Shown: in pieces, positions 5,642-7,493 of the stretch
Layout of the letters: every line of letters starts with the position of its first letter
How positions within the stretch are numbered: the stretch's first letter is position 1
Notes under the pieces: model-generated
The model's database searches: none
What the model was told of the DNA's origin: nothing
Seen by the model: only the letters and a program-made list of their open reading frames with translations
Source of the DNA: Eubacteriales bacterium
Lineage (GTDB): Bacteria > Bacillota_A > Clostridia > Christensenellales > Aristaeellaceae
Direction of reading: 5' to 3'
NCBI GenBank assembly: GCA_030528845.1
Contig: JAUMYC010000066.1
Location: 1-7,493, forward strand
Length of the DNA: 7,493 nt
Made by a program: the position numbers and the translations under genes

Positions 5642-7438
5642 TTATTTGCAGAGCTCCTCATAGCGCGCGAGCAGTTCTTCGAAGAAATTGAGCGCGCGGT
5701 CGACCGGCTCGGAGGTGGACATATCCACTCCGGCGAGCTTGAGCGCCTCGATGGGCGGCAGGCTCCCGCCGGCGGAGAGGAATTTCTTATAATCGGCCAC
5801 GGCGCTCTCGCCCTCGGCGCGGATGCGGGAGGCGATGGCGCAGGCGGCGGAGAAGCCGGTGGCATATTTGTAGACGTAGAAGGAGCGGTAGAAGTGCGGG
5901 ATGCGCATCCATTCCCAGCCGATCCAGCCATCCGGCGTGCAGCAGGGGTAATAAAGCTTGTTGAGCCTGTCGTGTACTTCGTTCAGGCTCTCGGCCGTCA
6001 GCGGCACGCCCGCCTCGGCCATGGCGTGGCTCTCCTTTTCAAACTCGGCGAACATCGTCTGGCGGAACACCGTGCCGCGGAAGCCGTCGAGCAGGTTGTA
6101 GAGCAGGAAGAGCTGCGCGTTCTTGTCGTCCTTATAGCGCTCGAGCAGCTCCATCGCCAGCAGCACTTCGTTCACCGTCGAGGCGACCTCGGCCACAAAC
6201 AGGGAATAGCCCGCCTTCTCGTAGCACTGCGTCTTGTTGGAGTAATAGGAATGCATGGCGTGGCCCAGCTCGTGCGCGAGGGTGGACACAGCGTCGAAAT
6301 TGCGCTTGTAGCTCATCAGCACATAGGGATGGGAATCGTAGGTGCCCCAGGAATAGGCGCCGGAGGATTTGCCCACGTTTTCGTAGCAGTCGATCCAGCG
6401 CTCCTTGCGCGCGCGGCGCAAAGTGGAGGTGTATTCCTCGCCGAGGGGCTTGAGGCAATCGCAGATCAGTTCCAGCGCCTCGTCAAAGGAAACGGAGATG
6501 TCAAAGCCGTCCTTGGGCGTGACGTAGAGGTCGTAATAGGCCGGGTCTTCCAGACCGGCGGCGTGCTTTGCGTTGGTGCGCACGAGCCTGTCCAGCGCGG
6601 GCAGGTGCTTGTGCACGGTCTCGATCAGCGCGTTGTAGACCTCCACGGGGATCTGGTCCGGGAAGAGGCTCGCTTCCAGACAGGTGTCGAACTTTGCGGC
6701 CTTCGCATAGAAGATGTCGCTCTTGACGGAGCCTGCGTAGGTCGCGGCGATGGTGGAGCCGAAGGCCTTGTAGGTGCCGTAGAGCGCCTCATAGGCCGCC
6801 TTGCGCACGGAGCGGTCGCCGCACATCATGGTGGGGACGTAGTTGGCATGGGTGATCTCCAGATCCTCGCCGTTTTCGTCCTTGATGGTGGGGAACTTCA
6901 TGTCCGCGTCGGTGAGCATGTCGTAGATATTGGAGGCCGTGCCGCCGATCTCGCCGGTCATGGCCACGATGCGCTCTTCCGCGGCGGAAAGGGTGTGCGG
7001 CTTGCGGCGGGCGATGTTCTCCAGCATGACGGAGAAATCCGCAAAGGCCGGGTCGGCGATCAGCCCGGTGATATATTCCTCGCTGCAGCCGGTCAGCTCC
7101 GGCGTGAGGAAGGCCGTGGCGGTCGTGGCGCGCATGATGAGGTTTTCCGCGCGCGCGGTCAGCGCCTGATAGGCGGAGAGGTTGTTGTCCTCGTCGCGGC
7201 GCATCTTGGCGTAGGTGTAGAGGTTTTCGACCAGCCTCTCGAGCCTGCTCGATTCCAGCGCGGCTTCGAGGCAGACGTCGCGCTCGGAAAGCCTGCCGGC
7301 AAAGCGGCCGAAGCCTTCGGCCAGTCTGCCCGCCTCTTCATAATCCTGTTCCCATTTTTCCTGGCTTGCGTAGATGTCCTCCAGCTGCCAGGTATCTTCC
7401 TTCGCACGCTGTGCGCGCGGCATGGTATTCTCGATCAT
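5642..7438 (-). CDS. pepF: Oligoendopeptidase F (M3-family zinc metallopeptidase)
   Basis: This is a cytoplasmic zinc endopeptidase that cuts short peptides, generally contributing to peptide turnover and nitrogen recycling. It has 598 residues, the usual PepF length of about 600, and no signal peptide or membrane segment. An N-terminal helical part (to about 110) corresponds to the PepF N-terminal domain and is followed by the M3 catalytic domain. The zinc site is AHELGHAMHS with H389, E390 and H393, and the third ligand is E417 in FVAEVASTVNE, 24 residues after the second His, the spacing normal for M3. SGAYSWGTYDSHPYVLMSY before the zinc site and HFYRSFYVYKYATGFSAA near the C-terminus match conserved PepF substrate-cleft segments. 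A GTG three codons earlier (7447) is only 1 base from AAGGAG, too close. The ATG at 7438 is 10 bases away and is chosen. Confidence 0.96.
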   Translation of the reverse strand: MIENTMPRAQRAKEDTWQLEDIYASQEKWEQDYEEAGRLAEGFGRFAGRLSERDVCLEAALESSRLERLVENLYTYAKMRRDEDNNLSAYQALTARAENLIMRATTATAFLTPELTGCSEEYITGLIADPAFADFSVMLENIARRKPHTLSAAEERIVAMTGEIGGTASNIYDMLTDADMKFPTIKDENGEDLEITHANYVPTMMCGDRSVRKAAYEALYGTYKAFGSTIAATYAGSVKSDIFYAKAAKFDTCLEASLFPDQIPVEVYNALIETVHKHLPALDRLVRTNAKHAAGLEDPAYYDLYVTPKDGFDISVSFDEALELICDCLKPLGEEYTSTLRRARKERWIDCYENVGKSSGAYSWGTYDSHPYVLMSYKRNFDAVSTLAHELGHAMHSYYSNKTQCYEKAGYSLFVAEVASTVNEVLLAMELLERYKDDKNAQLFLLYNLLDGFRGTVFRQTMFAEFEKESHAMAEAGVPLTAESLNEVHDRLNKLYYPCCTPDGWIGWEWMRIPHFYRSFYVYKYATGFSAACAIASRIRAEGESAVADYKKFLSAGGSLPPIEALKLAGVDMSTSEPVDRALNFFEELLARYEELCK

Positions 7439-7448
7439 TGGGTCCACG

Positions 7449-7454
7449 CTCCTT
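7449..7454 (-). promoter_or_regulatory. Shine-Dalgarno site that decides the pepF start
   Basis: On the - strand AAGGAG (inside a longer A-run, AAAAAAGGAG) lies 10 bases before the ATG at 7438 but only 1 base before the in-frame GTG at 7447. This favours ATG. Only about 40 further bases upstream are in the window, and they show no convincing promoter. Confidence 0.75.
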
Positions 7455-7493
7455 TTTTCGTTTTATGCGGCCCCCTCCGAAAAGAAGCCGACA

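Noticed and set aside
5055..5663. + strand frame through the MATE start and the intergenic gap
   Set aside because: It has no recognisable domain and no good ribosome binding site. Most of it is antisense to MATE, and the remainder crosses the hairpin region.
7439..7447. GTG at 7447 as the pepF start
   Set aside because: It would leave only 1 base between AAGGAG and the start codon. The ATG at 7438 has a workable 10-base spacing.

Overview
The window looks like a chromosomal housekeeping segment from a high-GC Gram-positive bacterium, most likely a member of the Clostridia (Bacillota). That is an inference from three things: the GC-rich coding sequence, the strong AAGGAG-type ribosome binding sites, and the gene order aroC-pheA-aroE/K-aroQ with AroE and AroK fused in a clostridial style. 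There is no mobile element, RNA gene, CRISPR array or phage gene that I can support.

Left half, + strand (1-3989): the distal part of an aromatic amino acid operon. It opens inside aroC (chorismate synthase, C-terminal 206 residues). Then come pheA (bifunctional chorismate mutase/prephenate dehydratase with an ACT domain), an aroE-aroK fusion (shikimate dehydrogenase plus shikimate kinase), and an aroQ-HAD fusion (type II 3-dehydroquinate dehydratase followed by a HAD-like domain). The last three genes are joined by two ATGA stop/start overlaps, which suggests translational coupling. Together they carry steps 3 (AroQ), 4 (AroE), 5 (AroK) and 7 (AroC) of the shikimate pathway, plus the first two steps from chorismate toward phenylalanine. 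Steps 1, 2 and 6 (DAHP synthase, AroB, AroA) are not visible and are presumably upstream of the left edge or elsewhere. The operon ends at a strong hairpin with A and T runs on opposite sides (4009-4048), which should terminate transcription from both directions.

Right half, - strand (4064-7493): two genes converge on that terminator. pepF (M3-family oligoendopeptidase F) lies upstream in its own transcription direction. A MATE-family multidrug/cation antiporter gene follows after a 183-bp gap. The gap contains a perfect 10-bp GC-rich hairpin just after the pepF stop, without a T-tract, and a good Shine-Dalgarno site for the MATE gene.

The most unusual item is the C-terminal half of the aroQ gene. 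A complete type II dehydroquinase is joined by a short Pro-rich linker to a HAD-fold domain that keeps the likely nucleophile Asp but has substitutions in three of the four canonical HAD motifs. I do not see a wholly novel multi-gene system; everything else is ordinary core metabolism.
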